In this document: one piece after another, positions 34,250 through 43,117 of the stretch
Position numbering within the stretch: the first letter of the stretch is position 1
Layout: each line of letters begins with the position of its first letter
Assembly (NCBI GenBank): GCA_031288175.1
Contig: JAITRW010000040.1
Span: 1 to 64,000, forward strand
Direction: 5' to 3'
From: Tannerellaceae bacterium
GTDB taxonomy: Bacteria > Bacteroidota > Bacteroidia > Bacteroidales > Tannerellaceae
DNA length: 64,000 nucleotides
Position numbers and translations under genes: made by a program
Notes under the pieces: generated by a model
The model's input: only the letters and a program-made list of their open reading frames with translations
Database searches by the model: none
What the model was told of the DNA's origin: nothing

Positions 34250-34632
34250 TAAAATATGAAATCACCATTGTACACATTTTCAGCCACCTTAGTTAGAGAA
34301 GTAATAGATGACGAGAATCCTTCGGTAAATACAGTACCCATATAACCATGTAAGTGTAGCTTGTAAGACCGATAAGTCAAACCATTATCATATTCTCCTA
34401 CAAAAACATCCAAGAATTGGTATACCGTCTGACCAAAGGATAAACGCGACGGTGAACCCCACGAAGTCTTGGTATTAATTTGCAGCGAAGACAAGGACGA
34501 CGAATCTGTACTAAAGAGATTCGGCCCTACTAGCACCTTCCCGTTAGGGAATACTTTCTCTTGTGCCTCTACCGGCACCACACTCAGCAGCACTGCCGCC
34601 GATGCGCTTAATAACGATAAAGCTCTTTTCAT
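34249..34632 (-). pseudogene. N-terminal part of the interrupted S74/tail-fibre-type chaperone gene
   Basis: 127 codons: a signal peptide (ALSLLSASAAVLLSVVPVEAQE), then a short beta-rich region. It stops at TAG created by the element junction (VYNGDFIF then stop). Host bases end at the core 34250-34256. The continuation (YKRIQAPNISIG) is at 27031 on the same strand, 7.2 kb away. The intact protein would be 372 residues: secreted, with a C-terminal chaperone-like region, encoded in an operon with the T9SS-tail protein at 25709. Confidence 0.88.
34250..34256 (-). repeat. attR-like core site
   Basis: Minus strand reads GATTTCA-TATTTTA-GATTTTC: host on the left, element on the right. It pairs with the core at 27032-27038. 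Confidence 0.8.
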
Positions 34633-34852
34633 TTTGTGCGTTTGTTTGATGAAACATTTAAGTTACTTGTTGTATTGCAATACGCCACAAAGAAAAAACT
34701 TTTTTTCTATCGAATAAGAAAAAAGAAAGAATTTTACCCACACTACCATACAAATATACTATATTTATTGTATAAAGTAGCAATATGAAAGGAAATAGAG
34801 ACAGGACGGAATTCGTCGGAATTTCCCCATATTTGCCCATAATAGAAAGTAT

Positions 34853-35149
34853 ATGAGAAAAAGCAATGTTCAACTCCTTGGAGAAGCCTTAAAGGAGTTT
34901 CTATCTGCCGACGATTGCCGGAAATTGCGCGAGAAGTTGCAGCAAACCGCTGTAACGGAAGCCTTGCAGGAATTACTTGGGGCGAAGGTTGTTTATGTAC
35001 AGGGAATGTACCTGCGGGAACGTAAGGTATACATGTCGGTGACATCGTCGGCATTGCGGAGCGAGTTGGTGATGCAAAGGGCATCGTTGACAGAGCGGGT
35101 GAACGCAGCAGTAGGCGAACAGGTAATTGATGAGATAATAGTCAGGTAA
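34853..35149 (+). CDS. DUF721 (DciA-like) domain protein
   Basis: 98 residues. MRKSNVQLLGEALKEFL followed by VYVQGMYLRERKVYMSVTSSALRSEL is the pattern of Bacteroidetes DUF721 proteins. The family includes the DnaB-loading factor DciA in other bacteria, so a role in replication start is possible but not shown. Its stop is directly followed by the ATG of the T9SS plug gene. Confidence 0.85.
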   Translation: MRKSNVQLLGEALKEFLSADDCRKLREKLQQTAVTEALQELLGAKVVYVQGMYLRERKVYMSVTSSALRSELVMQRASLTERVNAAVGEQVIDEIIVR

Positions 35150-36406
35150 ATGAAGAAACTATTCATTGTAGCAATAGGATTATGGGCGGTAACGGTGATG
35201 TCCGTCGCCGGTAGGGAGAGATTCGTGACGGCATGGAATGAAGGCGTTGGTTCCTTAGAAGTAAACGGTAATGGTAAGGGAGGGGCCATATCCTGGATAG
35301 AGGAAAGGGGACATGTAGTAGTGGAGTTCGATCTGATAGAAGGATGGGGAGGAATATCAAGAGGAGGATGGGAGAGGGTGACTTACCGAATCGTGCATTG
35401 CGACGAAAACTGGGAGCAATCCCAACTGATGGAGTGGGAATACATGCGAGGTTTTCAGGATTTGGTTGTTACGGAGATGGAAAGTGGGAAAGGAACAACG
35501 GTATCGTATACACATTATAGCTTATCGTTGCCCGGCGAAGACGTAGAGCTACAAGTGTCGGGAAATTACGCCGTGCAGTTTTTCAGAGAAACAGGAGAAT
35601 GGCTCGCCACATGTTGCTTCTGCCTCTGCGAAGACGGCGTAGCCATCACAGGAAGTGTAACAGGAAATACTTTGAAAGACACTTACTCCGGTAGCCAGCA
35701 ACTGGATTTTTCTATTACAACCGGCAAACTGGGTCAGGGAGTGATGGAAAAAGCCCTGCAAGTAACAGTGTATAAGAACGGACGTCGTGATAATGCCGTA
35801 AGAAATGTAAAACCCTCCGCTATAGCTAATAATCGCTTTGATTACGTCAATCTGCGGGAATTGGTCTTTACAGCAGGTAATGAGTTCCGCCGCTGTGAGT
35901 TCCTCACTCCCCGAGGACAGGGAATGAGAGTGGAGGCAATCGGATTGTTCGAAGGGCTTTACCATGTTACGCTAACAAAAGATAAGCCTCGCCAGGTCTA
36001 CCTGTATGACAGAGATATGAATGGCAGTTTCTTGATTAACTGCCTTTCTTGCCGCTTTCCTTCGGTGGAGGCGGATTATTTCTTCGTGCATTTCAGATTA
36101 GCTTCGCCTCTGCTGACAGCGGGCGATGTCTATCTCTCAGGGAGCTTCTCCGGCTATGCTTTTAACGAAACGAACAAGATGCATTATGATACGGAACAGG
36201 GCTGTTACGAACAGTATCTGCTTTTGAAGCAAGGACAGTATAATTATGAATACCTATATCTGCCCTGGGGAAACGACTACGCCTTAACCGCCCCCATAGA
36301 AGGCGACTTCCACCAAACGGAAAACGAATATTCAATATATGTCTACTACCGCCCCTTTGGAGAAAAGTATGACCGCCTGGTCGCCGTCCAAGTAATAAAG
36401 AAATGA
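35150..36406 (+). CDS. T9SS plug-type protein (DUF5103)
   Basis: 418 residues with signal peptide (LFIVAIGLWAVTVMSVAG). The body matches DUF5103: VEFDLIEGWGGI, TYRIVHCDENWEQSQLMEWEYMRGF, YRPFGEKYDRLVAVQ. A member of this family was described as the plug that closes the SprA/Sov translocon of the type IX secretion system, acting at the periplasmic side of the outer membrane. That fits two T9SS-tail proteins in this window. There is no gap after the DUF721 gene. Confidence 0.8.
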   Translation: MKKLFIVAIGLWAVTVMSVAGRERFVTAWNEGVGSLEVNGNGKGGAISWIEERGHVVVEFDLIEGWGGISRGGWERVTYRIVHCDENWEQSQLMEWEYMRGFQDLVVTEMESGKGTTVSYTHYSLSLPGEDVELQVSGNYAVQFFRETGEWLATCCFCLCEDGVAITGSVTGNTLKDTYSGSQQLDFSITTGKLGQGVMEKALQVTVYKNGRRDNAVRNVKPSAIANNRFDYVNLRELVFTAGNEFRRCEFLTPRGQGMRVEAIGLFEGLYHVTLTKDKPRQVYLYDRDMNGSFLINCLSCRFPSVEADYFFVHFRLASPLLTAGDVYLSGSFSGYAFNETNKMHYDTEQGCYEQYLLLKQGQYNYEYLYLPWGNDYALTAPIEGDFHQTENEYSIYVYYRPFGEKYDRLVAVQVIKK

Positions 36407-36493
36407 AGAATAAATTAAACCGTTGCCGGACAAGTATAGGTATTATTAATGTTAGGCGGTACATTTGCCGTCTAAAATCCACTGCCATCCGTT

Positions 36494-36928
36494 ATGTCGA
36501 CAACTATAGGTTTATGTAGTGATCACGCGGGCTTCCTCATGAAAGAATGCGTACGTATCCGGCTTGACCAGGAAAATATCCCCTATAAAGATTTTGGAGC
36601 CTACAGCCCCGAAGCTTGTGACTACCCCGATTTTGCACATCCTTTAGCAAAAGCCGTCGAAAGTGGAGAGGTGCACCTCGGCATCGCCGTTTGCGGTACC
36701 GGCAACGGTATAGCCATGACCCTCAACAAGCATCAAGGCATCCGCGCCGCCCTGTGTTGGGAATCTGCCGTGGCGCATCTTTCCAGAGCACACAACGATG
36801 CCAACATCTTGGTGCTTCCCGGACGCTTCATCCCCGAAGAAACGGCCATGAAGGTGTTATCCGTCTTCCTGACCACCGAGTTTGAAGAAGGCAGGCATCG
36901 CAGGAGAGTTGATAAAATCGCCCTATGA
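36494..36928 (+). CDS. rpiB: Ribose-5-phosphate isomerase B
   Basis: 144 residues, normal RpiB length. TIGLCSDHAGFLMKE at the N-terminus, catalytic Cys in IAVCGTGNGIAMTLNK, and HNDANILVLPGRF are all present. It interconverts ribose- and ribulose-5-phosphate in the pentose phosphate pathway. It ends in an ATGA overlap with the glycosyltransferase gene. Confidence 0.95.
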   Translation: MSTTIGLCSDHAGFLMKECVRIRLDQENIPYKDFGAYSPEACDYPDFAHPLAKAVESGEVHLGIAVCGTGNGIAMTLNKHQGIRAALCWESAVAHLSRAHNDANILVLPGRFIPEETAMKVLSVFLTTEFEEGRHRRRVDKIAL

Positions 36929-38175
36929 AGCGAGTGTTAATCCTCTGCGACGTTTTTCCACCCGCCTTCGGCCCTCGAATGGGTTTTCTCTGCAAATATC
37001 TCCCTCTCTACGGCTGGGAAGCTACGGTAGTGGCAGAAAATACGTCCGATGAATATACCGCACCCTTCCCACCCCGCTTTGTGGAAACCAGATGGGTCAA
37101 CTTCTATCCCCAATGCCCCCAATGGCTACGGAATATCCGGTGGTTGCTCACTTTCGCAGCCGATGTGTTGGTGGGATACAAAGACCTAAAAATGTACCAT
37201 GAAGTAAAAAAAGTATGCCGCGCCCAACATTTCGATGCCCTCCTATGTAGTACCTTCCGTTCCTTCCCCCTGGTAGCAGCCTCACGGATAGCGCAACAAT
37301 ACAACCTGCCGATGATCGCCGACCTGAGGGATATTCTCGAACAATGTCCCCAAGAAAAAGGAGAATATACCGAACATAAGTTAAAGATGCCCCCTCTGAT
37401 CCGGCAAGCCGTGTTGAAAAGCTTCCGGAAAATGCATCTCCGGCGCCGTAACAAAGCCTTGCGGCAGGCAGCAGCAGTCACTACCGTCTCTCCATGGCAT
37501 GTGGAAACACTCTCCCGTTACAATCACCGCACGGAACTTATCTACAATGGCTATGACCCTGAACTGTTCTATCCCCAAACGATCCCTTCCCGCCGTTTCC
37601 TGATCACCTACACCGGACGACTTTTGAGTACCGCCGTGAATAACCCTGCTCTATTGATGCAAGCCCTGCGAAAGTTGACGGACGAGGGATTCCTTACCCC
37701 AGAAAGATGCAGGGTGCAATGGTATGTAGACGAGGCCTCTCGTCGAGTGGTGGAACAGGAAGCCTCTAAGGAAGGGGTTGAGGTTTATATGGACATCAAC
37801 AGCTTTGTGCCTGCTGCGGAAGTGCCCCGCCTCCTGAACGGTAGTTCCGTATTGCTGCTGCTGACCAACTTGTCGTCCGACAGCGGGACGCATGGGATCA
37901 TGACCACGAAGTTTTTCGAATACCTCGCCGTCGGTAAACCTATCCTCTGCGTTCGTAGCGACGAAGATTGCCTGGCAGCAGCCCTGAAAGAGGCTCAAGC
38001 AGGCTTGGCAGCAAGTACGTTGGAAGAAGTCTGTGATTTCCTTAAACAGCAGTACGCCCTTTGGCAGGACAAGGGGCAAACTTCAGTGACGGTGCCTCCC
38101 TGCATACTACAACGTTATTCCCGAAAAGAACAGGCCGAGAGATTTTCCTTGCTGCTGGAAGAGGTCAGCCTTTGA
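36925..38175 (+). CDS. Glycosyltransferase, GT4-like
   Basis: 416 residues, two Rossmann-like halves. The N-terminal acceptor part has CDVFPPAFGPRMGFLCKYL. The C-terminal nucleotide-sugar part has TELIYNGYDPELF, FLITYTGRLL, LLLTNLSSDSGTHGIMTTKFFEYLAVGKPIL, where the conserved Glu of the E-x7-E region lies in KFFEYLAVGKP. It is probably cytoplasmic and builds cell-surface glycan. It overlaps rpiB by ATGA and the convergent regulator gene by 11 bases. Confidence 0.85.
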   Translation: MKRVLILCDVFPPAFGPRMGFLCKYLPLYGWEATVVAENTSDEYTAPFPPRFVETRWVNFYPQCPQWLRNIRWLLTFAADVLVGYKDLKMYHEVKKVCRAQHFDALLCSTFRSFPLVAASRIAQQYNLPMIADLRDILEQCPQEKGEYTEHKLKMPPLIRQAVLKSFRKMHLRRRNKALRQAAAVTTVSPWHVETLSRYNHRTELIYNGYDPELFYPQTIPSRRFLITYTGRLLSTAVNNPALLMQALRKLTDEGFLTPERCRVQWYVDEASRRVVEQEASKEGVEVYMDINSFVPAAEVPRLLNGSSVLLLLTNLSSDSGTHGIMTTKFFEYLAVGKPILCVRSDEDCLAAALKEAQAGLAASTLEEVCDFLKQQYALWQDKGQTSVTVPPCILQRYSRKEQAERFSLLLEEVSL

Positions 38176-38770
38176 TTTCGCCAATATCAACGAGCCTGTT
38201 CATGATGGCGTAGGCCGTCAAGCCACTGATGGAATGTATCTTGAGTTTATCGGCAATATTGCGCCGATGGGTATAGATAGTAAGTTCTGAAAGGAAAAGT
38301 TCTTGTGCAATCTGACGTGTGGTCATCCCTTTAGCGATACAAGCGATGACTTCCTCTTCACGCTGAGTGAGCGGTTGACGGTTGTCCTGTACTTGTTCCG
38401 GCAAATTTTCCTTTTCAAAAATAACCTTCTTGCAATACTTTTTCACCTTGTTCCGTATCTCTTCCTTCCCGTCATAGATACTCAGAAAAGTGTCGTAACC
38501 ATAGAGAAGGTAAGGTTCGTGTACCTGATAAACGATCGCCAGCACAGCGGGAGAACCCCATTCCTCTTTCAGCTTCTTTACGGATTGACGTCCTACAAAC
38601 GAAGGATTGACGAATACCAACGACAACTGCTCCTTCCGGAGGTTTATGGAAAAGTCATCCCCACTCCCTACAAAAATAATGTGCAAACCGGCGGCGAATA
38701 TTTCCTGCAATATCGTTGCCAATCCCATCCGCACGATGGGCGAAGTATCTGCGATCAATATATTTATCAT
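38165..38770 (-). CDS. LuxR/NarL-type response-regulator-like protein without phospho-acceptor Asp
   Basis: 201 residues. The N-terminal receiver-like domain (MINILIADTSPIVRMGL) keeps only one of the acidic pair, and the position of the phosphorylated Asp reads LVFVNPSFVG, with Asn. The C-terminal LuxR HTH is complete (PLTQREEEVIACIAKGMTTRQIAQELFLSELTIYTHRRNI). It likely binds DNA without classical phosphorelay control. An AAAGGAG ribosome-binding site precedes the ATG. No histidine kinase is nearby. Confidence 0.85.
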   Translation of the reverse strand: MINILIADTSPIVRMGLATILQEIFAAGLHIIFVGSGDDFSINLRKEQLSLVFVNPSFVGRQSVKKLKEEWGSPAVLAIVYQVHEPYLLYGYDTFLSIYDGKEEIRNKVKKYCKKVIFEKENLPEQVQDNRQPLTQREEEVIACIAKGMTTRQIAQELFLSELTIYTHRRNIADKLKIHSISGLTAYAIMNRLVDIGEIKG

Positions 38771-38872
38771 CTCCTTTCACTCATAACACTCAAAGCTGAA
38801 ATCACCCTTTTCTTCCGACCGCGAAGGTAACCAATCCCCCGCACTCTCTTTTTTGCCTTACCTTGCGCCAAT

Positions 38873-40294
38873 ATGGAAAGAGTACGGATGAAGATGTGCA
38901 AAGTGATGGCTGCGACGCCGGATCTGCGACTGGCAGATCCGGTCGACTGGACTATCAGGGAAGGAGAACAATGGGCTATCGTCGGAGCAAACGGTGCGGG
39001 AAAAACTTTGCTGGCCGAAATGTTGCAAGGACGGATACGGCTCCTGTACGGGGAGATCGTCTGGGAACAATCGGTCACAGGGACAGTACGCTGTATCTCT
39101 TTCAAAGACATCTACTCATTAACCGACTGCCGTAACGCCTTTTACCAGCAACGATGGCATACTTCCGAAACAGATGACATGCCGACGGCGGAAGGAATGC
39201 TTCCGGAAAACGGTGAACTGACTTCTTCCGACCGAGAATTGTTGCACCGCTTAGGAGTACAGCCGTTACTCTCTAAAAAGATCGCCTGCCTTTCGGGAGG
39301 AGAGCTACGGCGTTTCCTAATCGTCAGGGCGTTGTTAGACCATCCTAAATTGTTGGTGCTGGATAATCCATTCATTGGACTTGATGCGGAAGGACGTGCG
39401 ACCCTATTTGAGTTACTTCAGGAAATGACGGCCGTATACGGGTTACAGACAGTCTTATTACTTCCCTCAATAGAGGAAATACCTGATATGGTGACGCACG
39501 TACTGCCGGTATGCGAACGGCGATGCCTGCCGCCGCTCCTTCGGAAAGTTTTCCTGGAAGACGAAGACTTACACCGGAAGCTATTCCCTGCAAGATCTTC
39601 CTTCCGGATACCCGAAAAACAGTCGGCGGGGACACATGAAATCACACTCCGTATGGAGAAAGTGACGGTGAAGTACGGAAACCGGACTATACTTGACGGC
39701 GTAGACTGGGAAGTACGGAATCGAGAGAAATGGGCTTTACTGGGAGCTAACGGCTCAGGAAAATCTACTTTACTGAGCCTAATCTATGCCGATCATCCGC
39801 AGGCTTACGCAAACCGGCTGTACCTTTTCGACCGCCGTCGGGGAAGTGGGGAAAGCATCTGGGAAATCAAGGAACGCATCGGGTTTGTATCTCCTGAAAT
39901 TCACCTTTATTATAATGAGAACGTGCCGGGATGGAAGATCGTAGGGTCAGGTTATTTCGATTCTATCGGTCTCTTCCGGAAATGTAACAGCCAACAGGAG
40001 GCCGGAGCGAAAGAATGGATGGAAACATTCGGCATCGGCGATCTCAAGGAACGGCTATTCTTGACCCTTTCCTCGGGTGAACAACGGATGCTCTTGATAG
40101 CACGTGCTTTCGTGAAAGATCCGGACCTGTTGATTCTTGATGAGCCGTTGCATGGGCTGGATACGGGGAACAAGCACAGGGTGACGGACATCATCGAAGA
40201 CTTCTGCCGCCGGAATGGGAAGACTTTGATATACGTTACCCATTATCCCGAAGAATTGCCTCCCTGTATTCACAAAAGCCTCCGCCTCGATTAA
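38873..40294 (+). CDS. Tandem ATP-binding cassette protein, ModF-like
   Basis: 473 residues, two ABC domains and no membrane part. NBD1 has Walker A GANGAGKT, signature LSGGELRR, and Walker B LVLDNPF, where the catalytic Glu is replaced by Asn. NBD2 has GANGSGKST, LSSGEQRM and LLILDEP, all intact. The architecture matches ModF/PhrA-like proteins of unclear role. A TACCTTGC promoter box lies just upstream. It is divergent from the LuxR-type gene. Confidence 0.85.
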   Translation: MERVRMKMCKVMAATPDLRLADPVDWTIREGEQWAIVGANGAGKTLLAEMLQGRIRLLYGEIVWEQSVTGTVRCISFKDIYSLTDCRNAFYQQRWHTSETDDMPTAEGMLPENGELTSSDRELLHRLGVQPLLSKKIACLSGGELRRFLIVRALLDHPKLLVLDNPFIGLDAEGRATLFELLQEMTAVYGLQTVLLLPSIEEIPDMVTHVLPVCERRCLPPLLRKVFLEDEDLHRKLFPARSSFRIPEKQSAGTHEITLRMEKVTVKYGNRTILDGVDWEVRNREKWALLGANGSGKSTLLSLIYADHPQAYANRLYLFDRRRGSGESIWEIKERIGFVSPEIHLYYNENVPGWKIVGSGYFDSIGLFRKCNSQQEAGAKEWMETFGIGDLKERLFLTLSSGEQRMLLIARAFVKDPDLLILDEPLHGLDTGNKHRVTDIIEDFCRRNGKTLIYVTHYPEELPPCIHKSLRLD

Positions 40295-40300
40295 CCGGAT

Positions 40301-40318
40301 ATACCACGTTTGTGGTAC
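40301..40318. promoter_or_regulatory. Dyad operator upstream of the FHA/PP2C cluster
   Basis: ATACCACGTTTGTGGTAC: arms TACCAC/GTGGTA around four bases. It resembles the dyad upstream of the NifH-like gene (ATACCA-N6-TGGTAT). It lies between the ABC gene and the acidic protein gene. Confidence 0.5.
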
Positions 40319-40410
40319 AATAAAAGACTTTAGTTATTCAAAGGATGGGACATTGTATAGGAAAACGAAAATAATGAAGTTCGTACATTAGTCGTAGGGT
40401 ATACGACATT

Positions 40411-40418
40411 TACCTTTG
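40411..40418 (+). promoter_or_regulatory. -7 box for the FHA/PP2C cluster
   Basis: TACCTTTG, exact consensus, 31 bases before the ATG at 40449. Confidence 0.6.
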
Positions 40419-40448
40419 CGGAGTACGTAAAGAAAACGGGGATAGGCC

Positions 40449-40712
40449 ATGAGAAGTGATAGTTTTAAGTTTGTAACCGTAACCGATATAGATAACAGCG
40501 TAGATGCCGTCTGTACAGATGCCGTAATGCTGGATGACAGCATGGATGCCGTAATGTTGGACGACCATGATATGAATATGTCGGAAGGAGAGGTTGGCGA
40601 TTTTATCATGCTTGCAGAAGATGCTCCGTTACTCTCGGAAATAGATACGTGGGATGTGTCGCTGGCAGGTTGGGATATGGGAACAGACAATGACGTGTTG
40701 GTGATCGTATGA
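40449..40712 (+). CDS. Small acidic protein of unknown function
   Basis: 87 residues, very rich in Asp and Glu with an internal repeat (TDAVMLDDSMDAVMLDDHDM). No signal peptide or known domain. It overlaps the FHA gene by ATGA and has its own promoter, so it is the first gene of the FHA/PP2C operon. It could be a phosphorylated client of the pathway; this is a guess from context. Confidence 0.6.
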   Translation: MRSDSFKFVTVTDIDNSVDAVCTDAVMLDDSMDAVMLDDHDMNMSEGEVGDFIMLAEDAPLLSEIDTWDVSLAGWDMGTDNDVLVIV

Positions 40713-41215
40713 TCCCTCTCCGGTGTCCGCACTGTGATGTAGGGTTGAAGGTAGATGAGCGGAAATTACCTGCTGGTATTCGTTCGTTCAAATGTCCGGC
40801 TTGCCGGAAAGAAGTGTCGGTATCTTTGTTGGAAAAACAGGCAGATTCTTCTGACACCGTGTTGGTGCGGAGAACGAAAAGAAAAGGGACAGGAAGCCTC
40901 ACAGTAACGGCCAACGAAGATACCGCCGGACAAGTCCTCTTCCTGAAAGAAGGGAAGAACGTCATAGGAAGAAAGTCGGTAACCTCTCAAGCCACCCTGT
41001 CAATAGTTACGGAAGACTTGTCGATGAGTCGGGAGCATATCATTATTGAGGTAACGAAAGACGAAAAGGGAGGCTACAAACACTACTTATCGGATAATAA
41101 GAGCCGGAATCGAACGTTATATAAAGAAAACTACTTGGACGAAAGGGAAGTGGTCGTTCTGGACGATAACGACAAAATCCTCATCGGGCATACGATACTT
41201 CGTTTCCATGGGTGA
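40709..41215 (+). CDS. Zinc-ribbon plus FHA domain protein
   Basis: 168 residues. The N-terminal zinc ribbon has CPHC and CPAC knuckles (about residues 5-32). A linker leads to an FHA domain at about residues 85-165 (NVIGRKS, LSMSREHIII, SDNKSRNRTLYKENYL, LIGHTILRF). FHA domains bind phosphothreonine. With the PP2C phosphatase 31 bases downstream it forms a phospho-signalling module; no Ser/Thr kinase is encoded alongside. Confidence 0.88.
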   Translation: MIPLRCPHCDVGLKVDERKLPAGIRSFKCPACRKEVSVSLLEKQADSSDTVLVRRTKRKGTGSLTVTANEDTAGQVLFLKEGKNVIGRKSVTSQATLSIVTEDLSMSREHIIIEVTKDEKGGYKHYLSDNKSRNRTLYKENYLDEREVVVLDDNDKILIGHTILRFHG

Positions 41216-41246
41216 GGCAATCCAAGAGGGATGAGGGTATACCGTT

Positions 41247-42059
41247 ATGAGCACAGTGACAACAGTAGCAGATAAACCTTGCGCCATCAGCAACGCGGGT
41301 AGTCGGCTGAGTAATGAAGATGCTATCTATCCGCAACCGGAAACGCTCTCCCACCGTCAACGTTTGTTTATCGTTTGTGACGGCGTAGGGGGTTCCGAAA
41401 AAGGAGAGGTTGCCAGCGCCTTAGCCTGTGAAGCTATACAATCCTATTTCGCCGCCTTCCTTGAAGGAGACCCCACTCCGGAGTTTGTTCAAAAAGCCAT
41501 TCGTTACACAGAGACACGTTTTGACGAGTACATCGCTTGTCATCCCGAAACACAGGGTATGTCTACTACACTGACGTTGCTGTATGTGGGCGATAGGTAC
41601 GTGCTCGTAGCCCATGTGGGCGATAGTCGTATCTATCAGTTCAGGGAAGGATGTATCCAACACCGAACGGAAGACCATTCGTTAGTCAATTCATGGATAA
41701 AGTTGGGGAAGATAAGCTACGACGAAGCCCGTAATCATCCGCAGAGGAATATCATCCTAAAAGCTATCGGAAGCAGTGCCCGTCCGGTAGAAGCCGAAAT
41801 AAACGTTCTCTACGATATACAGGAAGGTGACAGTTTTTTCCTTTGCACAGACGGCGTCCTGGAAGCTGTTACGGATGAATCACTGGCGGAACTATTCGAC
41901 GGTAATCGTCCGGCAGATGTCATCAAGGACAGTCTTGTGGAAGTTTGCAGCCTCCGTTCACGCGATAATTATTCGTTTTATATCGTACCCATCCTTCGTT
42001 TTTCCAGTATGGGAGGAATGAAGCAAAATATTCTCCTTTTTCTCAATGTCCTCCTCTGA
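41247..42059 (+). CDS. PP2C-family protein phosphatase
   Basis: 270 residues. Metal-binding motifs RLSNEDAIY, FIVCDGVGG, MSTTLTLLYV, AHVGDSRIYQF, FLCTDGVLEAV and SRDNYSFYIV run in the right order for a Mn/Mg-dependent Ser/Thr phosphatase. The protein is soluble, with a hydrophobic tail (ILLFLNVLL). Last gene of the acidic protein-FHA-PP2C operon. Confidence 0.92.
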   Translation: MSTVTTVADKPCAISNAGSRLSNEDAIYPQPETLSHRQRLFIVCDGVGGSEKGEVASALACEAIQSYFAAFLEGDPTPEFVQKAIRYTETRFDEYIACHPETQGMSTTLTLLYVGDRYVLVAHVGDSRIYQFREGCIQHRTEDHSLVNSWIKLGKISYDEARNHPQRNIILKAIGSSARPVEAEINVLYDIQEGDSFFLCTDGVLEAVTDESLAELFDGNRPADVIKDSLVEVCSLRSRDNYSFYIVPILRFSSMGGMKQNILLFLNVLL

Positions 42060-42093
42060 AAAACGATAAGGGCAGACCGTCACCGGCCCGCCC
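42058..42093 (-). terminator. Terminator of the argD-radical SAM operon
   Basis: Minus strand GGGCGGGCCG-GTGA-CGGTCTGCCC pairs over ten positions with two G-U wobbles and is followed by TTATCGTTTTT. It lies beyond the radical SAM gene stop, about 120 bases on. Confidence 0.6.
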
Positions 42094-42214
42094 TCATCCT
42101 TCTGTCTATGGTAAGATGTATAAAGAGAAAGATCTTTGATCCGGATGCAAAGGTGAGGGTTGTTGCGTCGCTGTACAATACCTGCAATCTGGTATTTTAC
42201 AGGATTTCGGGTAC

Positions 42215-43117
42215 CTATTTCTCGGTATTTTTGGAGAGAAATATGCCCTGGCAGGTATCGCGGACGGTAAGGCGACGGTGGAGGAGAGTGGTGAATTGAT
42301 AGTTCTTCAATCCCCATACGGGAAGGAGAAGCCGGTTGGGAGGGGATTGGGCGACAAACCTATCGAAAGCCACTCCTTGTGGGATACGTTCAAGAAAATC
42401 AATGACGAGATCAACATATTCATCAACCGTAAAGAGATGGAAATCGTCAGGATGGGTAATATATTCGGAAGCCATCGGAGTATGGCGGATCAGTTGAAGT
42501 TGGTGTAATTTGAGTGTCGTCAGCGGAAGAGCAGCAAGATGATCGGCATGGCGAAGAAAGTCGGTGTGAGATTCGCCGGGTAGTCCGAGTATAATGTGTG
42601 CGCCGGTGAGGATGTTTCGGGCGGCAGTACGGCGGATAGCGTCTTGAGCTTCATCCCATGTATGACAACGGTTGATGCGGCGGAGGGTATCGTCGGAGGT
42701 ACTTTCAATGCCGAACTCTACGAGGAGGAAAGTACGGCGGGCTATGTCGGCCAAATAATCAAGGACGTCATCGGGAAGGCAGTCGGGACGCGTCCCGATG
42801 ACCAACCCGACGACACCCGGATACGCCAGCGCCTCTTCGTATTTCGCACGAAGCACCGGTAAGGGCGCATGAGTATTGGTACGGGACTGGAAGTAGACAA
42901 GGTACTTCATATCGAGGTATTTGCGGGAAAAGAAGCTGATACCCTCTTCAATCGTCGTAGTTCCGGGACTGAATGTATCATTCCTGCAATAAGTACAACC
43001 GCCGAAACCCTTTGTTCCGTCACGATTAGGACAGCTGAAACCGGCATCGACGGTTATCTTCTGTACTTTGCAGGGGAAATACTGCCGCAAGAATTCCGGA
43101 AAGGTGAAGTACCTCAC
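42215..43117 (-). CDS. Radical SAM protein, YtqA/YhcC (TIGR01212) family
   Basis: 300 residues. The family cluster pattern CPNRDGTKGFGGCTYC (C-x11-C-x2-C) near residue 28 binds a 4Fe-4S cluster and SAM, followed by RTNTHAPL, LVIGTRPDCLPD and LVEFGIESTSDDTL. Members have been linked to modification chemistry, but the substrate of this one is unknown. It starts by ATGA overlap at the end of the aminotransferase gene. Confidence 0.88.
   Translation of the reverse strand: MRYFTFPEFLRQYFPCKVQKITVDAGFSCPNRDGTKGFGGCTYCRNDTFSPGTTTIEEGISFFSRKYLDMKYLVYFQSRTNTHAPLPVLRAKYEEALAYPGVVGLVIGTRPDCLPDDVLDYLADIARRTFLLVEFGIESTSDDTLRRINRCHTWDEAQDAIRRTAARNILTGAHIILGLPGESHTDFLRHADHLAALPLTTLKLHQLQLIRHTPMASEYITHPDDFHLFTVDEYVDLVIDFLERIPQGVAFDRFVAQSPPNRLLLPVWGLKNYQFTTLLHRRLTVRDTCQGIFLSKNTEK

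Larger units (their letters stand above)
27032..34256. mobile_element. Mobilizable integrative element, about 7.2 kb, with restriction-modification cargo
   Basis: Bounded by 7-bp cores TATTTTA (minus strand) at 27032-27038 and 34250-34256. Excising one core plus the interior restores the split host gene in frame, which fixes the boundaries. Contents on the plus strand are a tyrosine integrase body (frameshifted), an oriT-like hairpin region, a MobV relaxase, a fused nuclease-methyltransferase and a specificity subunit. The layout recalls small Bacteroides mobilizable transposons that carry little more than an integrase and a mobilization gene. The cargo is far more AT-rich than the flanking chromosome, indicating recent foreign origin. 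Confidence 0.9.

Noticed and set aside
42278-42862. Plus-strand ORFs opposite the radical SAM gene
   Set aside because: Shadows; the minus-strand gene has clear family motifs.
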